From NCBI RefSeq assembly GCF_902167145.1, contig NC_050105.1, positions 122,033,898 through 122,097,897 on the forward strand: DNA of 64,000 nt, given 5' to 3'. Every line of letters begins with the position of its first letter. Position 1 is the stretch's first letter. A program made the position numbers and the translations under genes. A model generated the notes under the pieces. That model had not been told where the DNA came from. It did no database searches and saw only the letters and a list, made by a program, of their open reading frames with translations. Below, piece after piece: positions 45,001 to 56,480 of the stretch. Source of the stretch: Zea mays. Taxonomy: Eukaryota > Streptophyta > Magnoliopsida > Poales > Poaceae.

Positions 45001-46631
45001 ATAATTTTATATGAGTCTAGATTTAAATTTATCAGAAAATTATAAAAGTATTCGTATATGTTAGTTTAGCTAAGAAAAAAGATCTGTGTAAAAATTAGAG
45101 ATCATTTTGTTACTATTTGCTAGGTATTTATAAAAACATATGTAAAATTAATCTAGTTAGTAATTAGAAGAAAAGGCTACTTAACTTTATTAATAAAATT
45201 GACAAAAAGTAGTAGTTTATTAATAGTATTATTTAGCTCTAGTAAAGAATTAGTCTCAGAAGATAAAAAATGAATCATGGACAAAAATATTAACCTCTTT
45301 CTATGTAGTTTTGATTTTTTAATAATTAATTGGTTGCCAATGTTATTAAAACGATGAAACATTGAAACGCTCATAGGTGAAACTTTGACTTTAAATGTCT
45401 AAACAAAGTTTAAATGTAGTTTTAAACAACAAAGAAAAAAATAACAATATAGCATTATTTCAGACAATAACATGAATTTAAATACCAAAACAGAGAGGTT
45501 AGTGGCTTACCAAAACTTCACCAAAAGCGAGATTGGACCCCAAAAGTAACTAACAGACTCAGCCCAAAAATAGCTATTCGTATAAAATGCATGGAACACT
45601 CTATTTTACAGTTTAAAACGCCAAAACACTAAAACACGGTTTCAACCACTAATTAGAGCTTTGAGGTTTAAACATAATTTTAATAACACGGTCTGTTGCT
45701 CCAAAAATTTCAGAGAAATTAGGGTGAATATAATATCTAATTAGCAATTTTTGTTTAAAATAATATAAATTTTGGACACTAGTAGAACAAGGAATTGAAA
45801 AAAAACATAAGTGGTGTCACTTAAACTATATCACACCATCAAAACTGGCAACTAAAATTGTCTATGGGGTTATTTGTCTCACTTTGTAAATTTGAGGTGT
45901 TAAACAACCGGTTTTGAAGGCAAGAGAGTGAAGTAGACCATTCCTAAGGTCGGAGGATATGTAGACTTATTCCAATATTTATTTCTGAATGTGGAATTTG
46001 CCTATGATATTTGTAGAAGGGTGCACAAGCATGGCGCGTACACATATGATCCCATTCCCATCCACGGAAATGATTGTTATTGTTTTGTTTGCTTCTGGCT
46101 ATTGGGTAGGTAATTAATGTGACAATGGTCTTTGTCGTTGAATTTTGAATCGCAGGAGACAACTCCACATAATGATCAATAATCATCCCACTGTATATGA
46201 AGTTGTGATAGGGAGTGGGGAGAAGCAACCAAAAGCCCACAACACAAATTACGAAACCAAGTCAAGTTCTATCAAGGTAGGCACATAAACTGAACATAAA
46301 TGTTCCTTGTTTCTGGCTCATATCTACACATGTTTATTCTGATGATGCGTCGTTGCCATCCAAGGAACCTAGTTCTAGCAGCAAGCTAGCAGAGCAGCCT
46401 CTACCAAAGAAGGAGCGACAGATCATCAAAGAAGATGGAGGCGACAAGGATGAAGCTTTCCTGTGCGGTACATGTGGAGGGATGTACTCGGAAAATGGAG
46501 TATTCTGGATCGGCTGCGACATTTGCGACAAGTGGTACCATGGTGACTGTGTCCGCATCACACCTGCGGAGGCAAAGCACATCGATCAGTACGGTTGTCC
46601 CGCTTGCAGCAACAAGAGGAACATAGAGTGA
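42070..46631 (+). CDS. ALFIN-LIKE PHD-finger protein (spliced, 5 exons, 249 aa)
   Basis: ALFIN-LIKE proteins are plant nuclear chromatin readers whose C-terminal PHD finger binds methylated histone H3 lysine 4. Proposed exons: 42070-42166, 42287-42319, 42681-42912, 46156-46276 and 46365-46631, 750 nt in one frame. Junctions: CACCG|GTATCT, GCAG|ATGTGG, CCCAG|GTGAG, GCTAG|AGTAT, CCAG|GTCTGG, CGCAG|GAGAC, CAAG|GTAGG and CCAAG|GAACC. The N-terminal Alfin domain has [37 protein letters not shown]-like and [20 protein letters not shown]. The PHD has C195, C198, C212, C215, H220, C223, C239 and C242, the Cys4-His-Cys3 set. Length fits the family (about 240-260). Intron 3 is 3.2 kb and holds transposons. 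A nearby alternative exon 5 start would break the frame. Confidence 0.85.
43520..44220. repeat. hAT-type MITE fragments in intron 3
   Basis: The sequence around 43700-43880 and 44070-44213 is rich in cggcccggcc, gtgccatgaaccggcccg and ggccagcacggcccgccc, typical of hAT-like grass MITEs. It ends in a tttggacatct motif, but the matching left end is not visible. No gene is seen. Confidence 0.45.
44441..45944. mobile_element. Non-autonomous DNA transposon in intron 3
   Basis: Left (44441-44600) and right (about 45800-45944) arms are inverted copies containing caaaactggttgtttaac / gttaaacaaccggttttg. TTA and TAA lie just outside the ends, suggesting a PIF/Harbinger relative, though they are not identical. 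The centre is AT-rich and non-coding. The right part is duplicated at about 47790-48635. Confidence 0.5.
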
Positions 46632-47036
46632 GTGAGCATGGGTCGTCTGCGCCCCTGGTTGATGTAGTTAGGTAGTAAGCACTAATACTGAGCTACGTTT
46701 GGCGCACTAATCGTAGTCGTTGTTACTCGTGCTTAGTATGAGTACTAAGTAGGCTCGCAGCAGCTACTGCTCTTATAGTGCACTAGTGGATTCTTAAACA
46801 TCAAAACGTCAAAACTTTCTATACATATTGTCTCTTAACTGCATTAATGATTAGGCTCTACACATATTGTCTATGTGGTGAAGTTGTTGTTAAAGCTAGA
46901 GAGTTATACCAAATAAACACTTAAAATCAGACTCTATAATAGGGACGTACTATTCTAACTTGCATGAGCACTATGAGTGTCCACATACCTCCGACTATTG
47001 TCAAGATATGCTCAAAAAATCTTTACTCGTGAGACT
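44757..47036 (+). repeat. Duplicated block, left copy (with exons 4 and 5)
   Basis: The block runs from acataatactattactaaac to gtgagactga. It matches 47787-49689 closely, apart from the 45329-45690 insertion and a short extra stretch near 45945. It contains the last two ALFIN-LIKE exons and the 3' flank. Confidence 0.85.
45329..45690. mobile_element. MITE inserted in only one copy of the duplicated block
   Basis: The ends tgttattaaaacgatg and cataattttaataaca are inverted repeats (core 45341-45688). The paralogous block (around 48370) lacks this sequence, so the insertion probably followed the duplication. Confidence 0.6.
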
Positions 47037-47786
47037 GATTTTAGGGTCCATGATGGAAGGAACGTCGCTCTCGAGACTTTATGATTAGGGTTTCCCCTAA
47101 TTTAGAGAAATGGAAAAATATCGACTAATTGTGGTTCATACAAGGGTATCCTTAGCTTAGTTTGCTATACCACATGATGTAGCATGCAGAAATATGTCCT
47201 ATGGCATCTCGCGCCCCAAGCCACCTACTCAGTCTAACCCCTCAGGGCTCCCTATGTCTTGAGGCACCCAAAAATGAAGCATCTAAGGCCACTCGTGTCT
47301 TAGGACACTCAACAACATGTGCCCTTAATGCCCTCTCGCACTCTAGGGCATCTAGCATTATGAGCTTTCCAGGGACCTCATGCCCCGAGGCATCTAATGA
47401 CCCTTGGGGTCCCTCGAGTCATGATGCATCTAACGATATAAGCTCTCGAGCCTTCTCTTGTCATGGGGAGACTAGCAATATTAGCCCTCAGATCCTCTCA
47501 CATCTTGGAGCATCTAGTAGTACGAGCTCATGGAACCCCTTCACGACTCAGGGCAGCGGATGATGTATGTCACAGATGTCCCTCGTGTCCTAGTGCATCT
47601 AACCACTGTTCACCTAGATGATCATTTAGCCTATTTAAAGTTTAAACATTGTGTAAGTGCTACACGGTGGTACGACATTTCGTTTAATCGTTAGTTTAGT
47701 CCATTTAATTGGTCATGTAGCTCGCTTAATGGTCTATTTAGCACTATAGGAAAATTGGGAAAATACGACGGTCTCGTTAATAACGT
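47037..47786 (+). repeat. Spacer with degenerate minisatellite
   Basis: Between about 47200 and 47600, words such as gcatctaa, ccctcgtgtc and ggggct recur at irregular spacing of 45-60 bp. The 120-codon frame at 47201-47563 follows these repeats and has no recognisable domain. Confidence 0.45.
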
Positions 47787-49689
47787 CGGTTACATAATAC
47801 TATTACTGAACTACTATTTTTGGTTAATTTTATTAAACAAGTTAAGTGGTCTTTTTAATTACTAATAACTAAATCAATTATACATTTGTTTTTTTGGAAA
47901 AACATTACCAAACTGTAATAAAACGATCTCCAATTTTTATATGAACCTTCTCCTAGCTAAACTATCATACGCAAATATTTTCATAATTTTTTTGAGAACT
48001 TTGAATCTAGACCTATAATTTACATAAATATTTTTTTTGCATAACTTTAAATAAGTCTAGATTTAAATTTATCAGAAAATTCTAAAAATATTTTTATATG
48101 TTAGTTTATCTAAGAAAAAGTTTGTGTAAAAATTAGAGATCATTTTATTATTGTTTTCTAGGTGTTTATAAAAACATATGTAAAATTAATCTAGTTAGTA
48201 ATTAGAAGAAAAGATTACTTTACTTTTGCTAATAAAATTAACAAAAAAATAGTAGTTTATTAATAGTATTATTTAGCTCTAGTAAAAAATTAGTCTCACA
48301 AGGTAAAAAATGAATCATGAACAAAAATATTAAGTTCTTTTTATATAGTTTTGATTTTTTTTAATAATTAGTCCATTACTCCTAAAATTTTAGAAAAATT
48401 AGGGTGAATATAACATCTAATTAGTGTTTTTGTCTAAAATTATATAAAATTTGGACAGTAGTAGAAGATAGAATTGAAAAAGACAAAAGTGATGTCACTT
48501 AAATCGCATCACACCATCAAAACTGCCAACTAAAATTGTTTAAGGGGTTTCTTGTCTGGCTTTGTAAAGTTGAGGGGTTAAACAACCGGTTTTGAAAGGT
48601 AAGAGAGTGAAGTAGACCATTCCTAATACTTATTCCTAAATGTGGAATTTGCCTATGATATTTGTAGAAGGGTGCACAAACATGACGCGTACACATATGA
48701 TCCCACTCCCATCCAGGGAAATGATTGTTATTGTTTTGTTTGCTTCTGGCTGTTGGGTAGGTAATTAATGTGACAATGGTCTTCGTCGTTGGATTTTGAA
48801 TTGCAGGAGACGACTCCACATGATGATCAATAATCATGCCACTGTATCTGAAGTTGTGACAGGGAGTGGGGAGAAGCAACCAAAAGCCTGCAACACAAAT
48901 TATGAAACCAAGTCAAGTTCTATTAAGGTAAGCACATAAATTGAACATAAACGTTCCTTGTTTCTTGCTCATATCTGCACAAGCTTATGTTGATGATGCG
49001 TCGTTGCCATCCAAGGAACCCGGTTCTAGCAGCAGGCTAGCAGAGCAGCCTCTACCAAAGAAGGAGCGACAAATCATCAAAGAAGATGGAGGCGGCAAGG
49101 ATCAAGCTTTCCAGTGCGGTACATGTGGAGGGATGTACTCGGAAAATGGAGTATTCTGGATTGGCTGCGACATTTGCGATAAGTGGTACCATGGTGACTG
49201 TGTCCGCATCACACCTGTGGAGGCAAAGCACATCGATCAGTACAGTTGCCCCGCTTGCAGCAACAAGAGGAGCAGAGAGTGAGTGAGCATGGGTCGTCGG
49301 CGCCCCTGGTTGATGTAGTTAGGGTAGTAAGCACTAATACTGGCTACGTTTGGCGCACTGATCGTAGTCGTTGTTACTCCTGCTTATTATGTGTACTGAG
49401 TAGGCTTGCAGCTGTTGCTGCTCTTATAGTGCACAAGTGGATTCTTAAATGTCCAAATGTCAAAACTTTCTATACATATTGTCTCTTAACTACATCAATG
49501 ATTAGGCTCTACATATATCAAATATGTGGTGAAGTTGTTGTAGAAGCTAGACAGTTATACCAAATAAACACTTAAAATCAGACTCTATAATAGGGACGTA
49601 CTATTCTAACTTGCATGAGCACTATGAGTGTCCGCATACCTCCGATTGTTGTCAAGATATGCTCAAAAAATCTTTACTCGTGAGACTGA
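47787..49689 (+). repeat. Duplicated block, right copy
   Basis: Direct repeat of 44757-47036. It is cut off at 49689 by the LTR starting TGTAAGGCC, exactly where the left copy continues with ttttagggtcc. Confidence 0.85.
48807..49282 (+). pseudogene. Partial ALFIN-LIKE duplicate: exons 4 and 5 only
   Basis: The exon 4 equivalent is 48807-48927 (121 nt, donor AAG|GTAAGC) and the exon 5 equivalent is 49016-49282 (267 nt, acceptor CCAAG|GAACCC). Lengths, phases and the stop match the first copy. The PHD ligands are all kept; of 88 exon-5 residues 9 differ. Exons 1-3 are not repeated, so alone it cannot give a complete protein. Because it lies downstream on the same strand, exon 3 could also splice to it, giving an alternative C-terminus. 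I therefore call it a gene fragment rather than clearly dead. Confidence 0.75.
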
Positions 49690-52608
49690 TGTAAGGCCTA
49701 AAATATGTATAAGAAAAAATATATAATAATAATAAATAAAAATATGAAGAAATGAAATAGTAAAATCAGATATCTCAAATTATACTTGAGTATTGAAAAT
49801 TGATGAAAGAAATTTTAATGAAGTCATTTAAGACCTTTTCATAAATAAATAATGGGGAAAACAATGAATAATAATATTATAAACAGTAGAACATATATTC
49901 ACATTAAGTTTATATTTGAGAATGGGAAATTCAAAACAGAAAGTTTCAACAGGTTTGAACTTGAAATAGAAAGTTAAAAATGTTGGAACTAAAATAATTT
50001 TCACTTCTCCTAAAGAAGCTAGGTAATAAGCATTTATCTTTGTATGTACTTCAAACTTAATATACATTTAAGAAATATTCTCTAAAGAATCTAAATTAAA
50101 TTGAAGATTATATAGATATTGTTTTCTAAGTAAATAATAAACATCATTTCATGTGATTAAAAAAGATGGTCTTAATTAAATTGAATAAATAATATGAAGG
50201 GCTCTTTAATTATTGGGTGAATTATTTACGTATTTTCCACACATGAGAGCATATATTTAAATAAGATGGGTACCAATATATAAAATTATACTTGCATCCC
50301 ATGATGGAGTTTTGCTTGTGCATGAATTTGAAATTTAGAATTTAAAACTTGGTTTGATTTGAATTTGAATTAAGAAGAAAAAAAAACTAAAAATAGAAAT
50401 AAGGAGAAAGGAAAATAGAAAAGAAGAAAATGGGAAAGGAGCCTTTAGAAATAAGGCTGAATCTTCCTTGCGCTGGCCCATCTCCACTCCCTTTTTCCCC
50501 GCGCTGGCCTATTGCCGCGTCAGCCCAACATCACCGCACCGTGGGCGCCCTGTCTCTCTACCGCACGGGCCCCACGCACCAGTCGCGCGCCTGCGCCAAA
50601 CACCTGCCCCGCACGCGCCTGGACACCGACATGCGGGCCCCCTATTAGCCGAACCTTGCGCGGGCACCGTCTATGACGTGCGGGCTCCAACTGCAGGCGT
50701 CTTCCCCAACTAGCCGAGGATCTCGCGCGCGGAAGCTCCAGACTTGACCGGATCCTACCACCCCGCTTGCTTCGGCCGTGGCTGTTACACCCTCGCCTCC
50801 GAGCTATAAGACCCCGAGTCCTGTCGCCGCTGCCTTGGCTCGACCTCGCTGCATCCTCGACCCCGAGCGCACCTTGCCGTGAGACAGAGAGAGTGGAGCG
50901 GGCGTGGGAAGGTTTCGCCGCCGTGGAACTCACCCACGCTACTGCTCGGAATCCAACCAGTGGGTCTAGGGGCTTCGCTTGGTGGCGTGGAGGGCATTCC
51001 GGGCTTCGATTGATGGGATTAGCAATCGAGGGACCCGTGATTTCTCACCGATGTTGACCACCGCCGCAGATCTGTCATCCTCCGTGGGCGTGGTGAACTG
51101 CTACACGAATCACGGTATGAAGTTCACTATGTTGTACGTCATGGCCTCTGCATCGCGTATCCCCCTTCGTAGCAGAAAACCGAGCACTTGGGCATGGGGT
51201 CAATGCTCCCCGGTAGTGTGGGGTCAACCCTGATGCGCGCCATCATGCCCAGGCATGCAGAGGAGGAAGACGCTAGGATGGCCCTCGGATGTAGCAGGGA
51301 CGGCTAGGATTAGAAGACATATACCCTTTCAGATTATTTGAATCTGTGCCATCAATTATCAATCGCACGGTCTGCACTGGTTATGGGCTCGGGATCGATC
51401 TGGGCTATCAGATCTCGCTCCAGTGGCCCATAGCGCGTATCATTTCGGGGAATAGAAGATCTAATCCGGAGCGTCGATTAGGGATTGGACGATTGGGGTT
51501 TCTCCATACCCCTTTGGCCTTGGCAAAGTTCGTAAAGAGCCCCTCGGCTTTTCCTAAACTAACCCGCTGTCCACCGGTAGGTTGTCTGAGTCTAGAAAAT
51601 TTACCCCATAGACCCTGCATTTATCTGTTTTTGTCACGCAGTCCAAACAATTAATAAAACAGAGAAATCAATTTAGAGAATGATTTTTAGTACAAAATTA
51701 ATTACAGAAACTTGTTAAATTTCTAGAAAATTCATATCAAGTCCAAATTAATCCATTTCAGTTTCTATAATTTTATAATATTATTGTTTATCAATTAGTG
51801 TCTCTGTTTTGACATGAAAAACATATTAAAATTTATCTCTTAATAAATCTTGTATCAAATACATAAACCCTTTGGAAATTTATAACTTTCCCATTTTAAA
51901 TCCAAATTGAATCGTTCCAGTTGCGTTAGTCTCGTATGAATATTTACTATGCAATAACAGCATTTATTATACCATGTCTCATTATTTTATGATTAGATCT
52001 TTATTTAACTTATGTTGGTTAGTCTTGTTAATGTGCTCATCATTATCTACTAAAATATGATCTATGGTCAATTTATAATTTAGATTAAAGTTGAATTAAT
52101 CACTACTTTAGGTTATCTTTTCTCTAGAATTATAAAATAAAACCTGGTTTTAATCATTTAATCACATCAAAACTTGAGGACCGTAACTCCGATCTTATTA
52201 GTTCTCAAACCCACGATCTCGTAGCGATGCGTGGATTATTATTATACTGTTTGTTCTTATGTTTGGTGTGATATTAATTTTGTCTATACCATGTTTGTTT
52301 GTATTGCTACGACTAGTAGTGAGGTCACGAGGATCTGAAGATTATCCTGGTACCTGGAATCTCAATTGTGAGGCAAGTTGTGCCCTTGATCACTTTCATT
52401 TACCTAATAATGTTCTTTATTATCACTTATTCATGCATAGGCTTAATTTTGATGGGACCCAATAGGTCACCCTAGTCTGATTATCTTTTACCTTGTTTAC
52501 CCCTGAATCACTTGGGTAGTTTTGCTATTGCTTTATATGGTTTTAGGTTAATATTTCATTATATCCATGTTCCAAGTATTCTGTTATTTTATTATGTTCA
52601 TGTCAAGA
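49690..52608 (+). mobile_element. Long LTR of probable Tekay/Del type, interrupted by element B
   Basis: It starts TGTAAGGCC after actga (49685-49689). The stretch 52317-52560 resembles 7010-7300 of the LTR at 4002-8304 (gcaagttgtgcccttgatcac, acctaataatgttc). A GC-rich central part (50460-51060) gives overlapping frames on both strands without domains, as in the related LTR. The remainder lies beyond element B, outside the window. Confidence 0.7.
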
Positions 52609-52863
52609 TGTCGGCGTTTCGACCCCGGGGGGTCCCTGGACCGACGAGTAAATTGTCGCTGCGTGTCCCAGCCCAGATGGGTCGGCGCGAGACGGAACAC
52701 AAGGGGGAAAACAATAAGGGGAACCGCGGCTCGTGTTGTCCAGCGCCCAGGGCGGATGCGCTTGCAGTAGGGGGTTACAAGCGTTCGCGAGGGAGAGAGA
52801 GAGCCTGTTCGTCAGCCCGTCCTCCCGCGCGGCCACCTTCTCGTACGAGAGCCCTGGACCTTC

Positions 52864-52871
52864 CTTTTATA
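52864..52871 (-). promoter_or_regulatory. TATA box of the element B LTR
   Basis: CTTTTATA on the plus strand, TATAAAAG on the minus strand, in the position matching element A 2578-2585. Confidence 0.6.
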
Positions 52872-53235
52872 GACGTAAGGAGAGGGCCCAGGTGTACAAT
52901 GGGGGGTGTAGCAATGTGCTAACGTGTCTAGCAGAGAGGAGCCAGAGCCCTATGTACATGCCGACGTGGATGTCGGAGAGGTGTTGCTGCCCTGTTCATG
53001 TGATGTCGTGGCCGTCGGAGGAGCGCTTAAACCCTGTAGAAGTACAGCTGTCGGGGCTATCGGATCCTTGCTGACGTCTCCTTGCTTCCGTAGGGGGCTG
53101 AGAGCCGCCGCCATCATGGAGCACGCGGGGTGCCATCATTACTTGTTTACTAGGGCGAGCCAGATGGGACGCCGGTCTTGTTCCCCGTAGCCTGAGCTAG
53201 CTAGGGGTAGGGTAATGATGTACCCCCTGCGGCGT

Positions 53236-53592
53236 GGTCGGTCCGAGCCCAAGGTCGGGCGAGGCGGAGGCTCCTCCGAGGTCGAGGCTGAGTCCGAGCC
53301 CTAGGGTTGGGCGAGGCGGAGATCGTCGTCCGAGGTCGAGGTTGAGTCCGAGCCCTGGGGTCGGGTGGGGCGGAGACCGTCGTCCGAGGTCGAGGTTGAG
53401 TCCGAGCCCTAGGGTCGGGCGAGGCAGAGTCCGCCGTTCGAGGTCGAGGTTGAGTCCGAGCCCTGGGGTCGGGCGAGGCAGAGTCCGTCGTCCGAGGTCG
53501 AGGTTGAGTCCGAGCCCTGGGGTCGGGCGAGGCGGAGTCCGTCGTCCGAGGTCGAGGTTGAGTCGAGCCCTAGGGTCGGGCGAGGCGGAGCT
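53236..53592 (-). repeat. 54-bp tandem repeats in the element B LTR
   Basis: gagtccgagccct recurs at 53290, 53344, 53398, 53452 and 53506, then a degenerate copy at 53560, an exact 54-bp period. Element A has about three units of 57 bp at the same place. The 169-codon open frame here is repeat translation. Confidence 0.92.
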
Positions 53593-55920
53593 TCCTATGG
53601 CGCCTGAGGCCGGACTTGGCGGTTGTCAGCCTCACCCTGACGGGTGGCACAGCAGTCGGAGCAGCGCAAGCGGCGCTGTTTTCCTGTCAGGTCAGCCAGT
53701 GGAGGGGCGAAGTGACTGCGGTCACTTCGGCCCTGTCGACTGAAGATCGTGCGTCAGGACAAGGTGTCAGGCGATCCTTGCATTGAATGCTCCTGTGATT
53801 TGGTCGGTTGGCGAGGCGATCTGGCCAAGGTCGCTTCACTGCGAAGCCTGCCCGAGCTGGGCCTCGAGCGAGTCGAAGGTGCGCCCGTTGCTTGAGGAGG
53901 CCCTCGGGCGAGGCATGAATCTGCCTTGGTCTACTTGTAACACCCCAGATGTTTATCGTCTACTCGACCACGAGTGCGAACTTTAACACGTGATAGCGGT
54001 GAATGTAAAGGACACTAAATTTTAATAATCTTCGTCTATCACGATTTTGATATCGTGTCTGTCTCCATCTGTCTAAATTGTCCTAATTTATTTTGCAAAA
54101 TTCAGACTTTAGTAATTTCGGAACATCGACTCTAGTATCGTTTGGGTTAAGCCATCGACGTCTTGCCCAAGCTCTAACTCTTAAAACCGAATCTAGTCCC
54201 TTGAACTTCATCCTGGATCCCCTCACGCCTGCGATGCACGTGTCTCTCTGTGACCGCACATCGTGTCGTGTGGCGGGTGCAAATCCGTGTGTGGCAATGC
54301 ATGGCTTCTCGCCTACGTGAATGACACCTATCGTCCTCGTAAAAATTTGTGGATATACCTTATTTCCCTACCGCTATCCTTCCCGTTTATCTGAATCGGC
54401 CACCGCTTCAACTCTTCACTACGTGTCGCGCCTTCCGTCACTCCGTTGCCGCATGTCCGACGTGCTAGCGAGTGTAAAATTGGGAATCGACTGGTTTCAT
54501 AAATATGGACTGCGCGTGCTATTCGAGGAAAACACACGCAAAGTCGATAACCGAAATTAGTTTCATCCTGCACGCTAATTATGGGAGAGAAATCCAAGTA
54601 TTTGGTTGCGGGCGAATTTATTCGATCCTAGATAAATCAATGGAACAATACCATCTTGTCCCAGATAAATTAAGTGGATCTCGGCAACTAAAGTTTTCGG
54701 TGCAAAATAATTTAGTCCCCGCTCGCCAACTGAGAAATCGTGTCCGAAGATTTATATTTGAGATTTGTTTCTCCGGCAAATCATCCATGGCGGAGGAATC
54801 GAATGTTTGAATAACAGATAAATTTGTGTCCACCTTTAATTTTAAACATCGACTAAAGTATTGTAGACGATATCGTATTGGTTTGGTCATTTACATCTCA
54901 TCGGAACCTAATTTCAAGAGCCTATATTTATTCATATACTTTTAAAAGAAAGAGAAAAGTCTGAATTTTCTTCTCTATCCTTATCTCTATGCTATTTCCT
55001 CTCTTATTTGGATTACGTTCAATACTCTGGAAAGGCTCATCTCCTTGTACGTCTCTCCATCGTGATCTCTAGAATCTGCCAGCGATGTCTCTCGCTTATC
55101 CTCTCCACACACTCATCTCTCCCTCACGGTGCCCTCCCTCCATTTTCTGCCGCCGCTGCTGCTTTGCTTTCCATGGCGGCGACCTCCCTTTCTGCTGCAA
55201 GGAAGTTTTTCCCTGCCCTGGTGCTCGTGGCTGCTATTTCTCTGGCCATGTCGAGCCCTCTCCCTTGGATGCCAGCGCCCCCTTCCTGTTGCGGCCAACA
55301 CCCCAACCCTAGCGCTTGGCTTCCATCCCAGCCGCACCCTGCTCGGCTTCTCCGGTGCCGGCCGCCGTTCCAAGTCGTCGTTCCAGCCGACCTCATTACT
55401 CGTTGCTCCTGATGGCTGATTGGACCTTGTAATGTTGCGACAACGACACGCAATGGTGATTTCCTTTCTCTGCTGCTGTCTGTACGGTGTTCGGGATATT
55501 TCCATTCATTGTTGTCTTTGCCTCTCTAGCCGCCCGTTAGATGCTTGATGCAATGTCTAAACTGAAAACCATCATGGTTCCTGCGTTTATCACGTCAGAT
55601 TGGTCATGGTAAGCTGATTTGTTGCTTGCATAGTTGGATGGATTCATGGTTATAAAGTAGAATTAATCCATATATGTGATTAGAAAGTGCCAAGCACATG
55701 ATAATTATAGGAGTAAATTAAATGTTTGCTGTTTGGACTTGCTGTTTGGGCTGTGTCCAGTTTTAGTATGCAGGTAGTTAAGTGAAGTAAACCTTATTTT
55801 CTGTAGAAGTGTTATATATAAAAATTGTAGATAACTTCTTTATCTTGGTTGTGTAAAAGTTTCATGATCATAGGTCTACTAGTTTAGGAGATATGCTTTT
55901 TCCAAGTCCAGTTTCAGAAT

Positions 55921-56480
55921 CTGTCCAGATTCTGTACAGATTTCGAAAGTGACCTTGTTTGCCCAAGTTAAACTGAGAATCAGCTCTTAGTAATTATAAG
56001 ATAATTGTAGTACTTTGCTTAAGCTTTCCAACAAATTTTGGAGCACCCTTTTTGGTGGTCTAGAGACCAAGTTACAGCTGTTTAAACTATAGAGTTTGAA
56101 TCTGTCCAAATCTGGACAGAGAAGTCTGTTTGTATTATCTGACTTTGATATGTATTGAATCACCTTGAGATGATTATAAATGAATTGTAGACAATTCTAT
56201 TAGCTTTCTAAAAAGTCTAGGATCATCTGAATTGGATGCCTGAAACTCCAGTTATAGATTTTTGAAGTACATAGTCGAATTCTGTCCAAATCTGGACAGC
56301 ATTATCGTTTAATACTGATTGACCTTTCTAAGTGTCTAATCTCATGGTGATGATAATACAAAAGTTATAGAGGACTTCATAAGCTTTCCAGAAAGTCTTA
56401 GTCCACTATTTTTGGATGAATATTTTGTGAATTATGAGCAAAGCAATTGACTGTTGTGCTGCTGTCCAAATTCAGCTAAT
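55921..56480 (+). repeat. 180-bp spaced repeats with ctgtccaaatctggacag
   Basis: The short palindrome-like word starts at 55921, 56102, 56282 and 56462, a spacing of 180-181 bp. The intervening sequence is diverged but shares agctttcca and ataattgtag motifs. Confidence 0.8.

Noticed and set aside
46320..46364. Lost splice acceptor of exon 5 in the first ALFIN-LIKE copy (acatg against acaag in the second)
   Set aside because: That acceptor would give a 56-nt intron in the second copy and the wrong phase. CCAAG|GAACC 30-odd bases on exists in both copies and keeps the frame.
47201..47563. 120-codon open frame (+) between the duplicated blocks
   Set aside because: Composed of degenerate minisatellite words; no domain or splice support.
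50430..51233. GC-rich overlapping frames suggestive of a host gene
   Set aside because: They lie inside the long LTR starting at 49690, overlap on both strands and show no domain; the related LTR at 4002 has a similar GC-rich part.
53234..53743. 169-codon open frame (+)
   Set aside because: It is a translation of the 54-bp GC-rich tandem repeat in the element B LTR; period 18 residues, no domain.
55008..55412. Small secreted-like protein (leucine/alanine-rich frame)
   Set aside because: Within the 5.16-kb LTR-type insertion, overlapped by long frames on the other strand; no family recognised.
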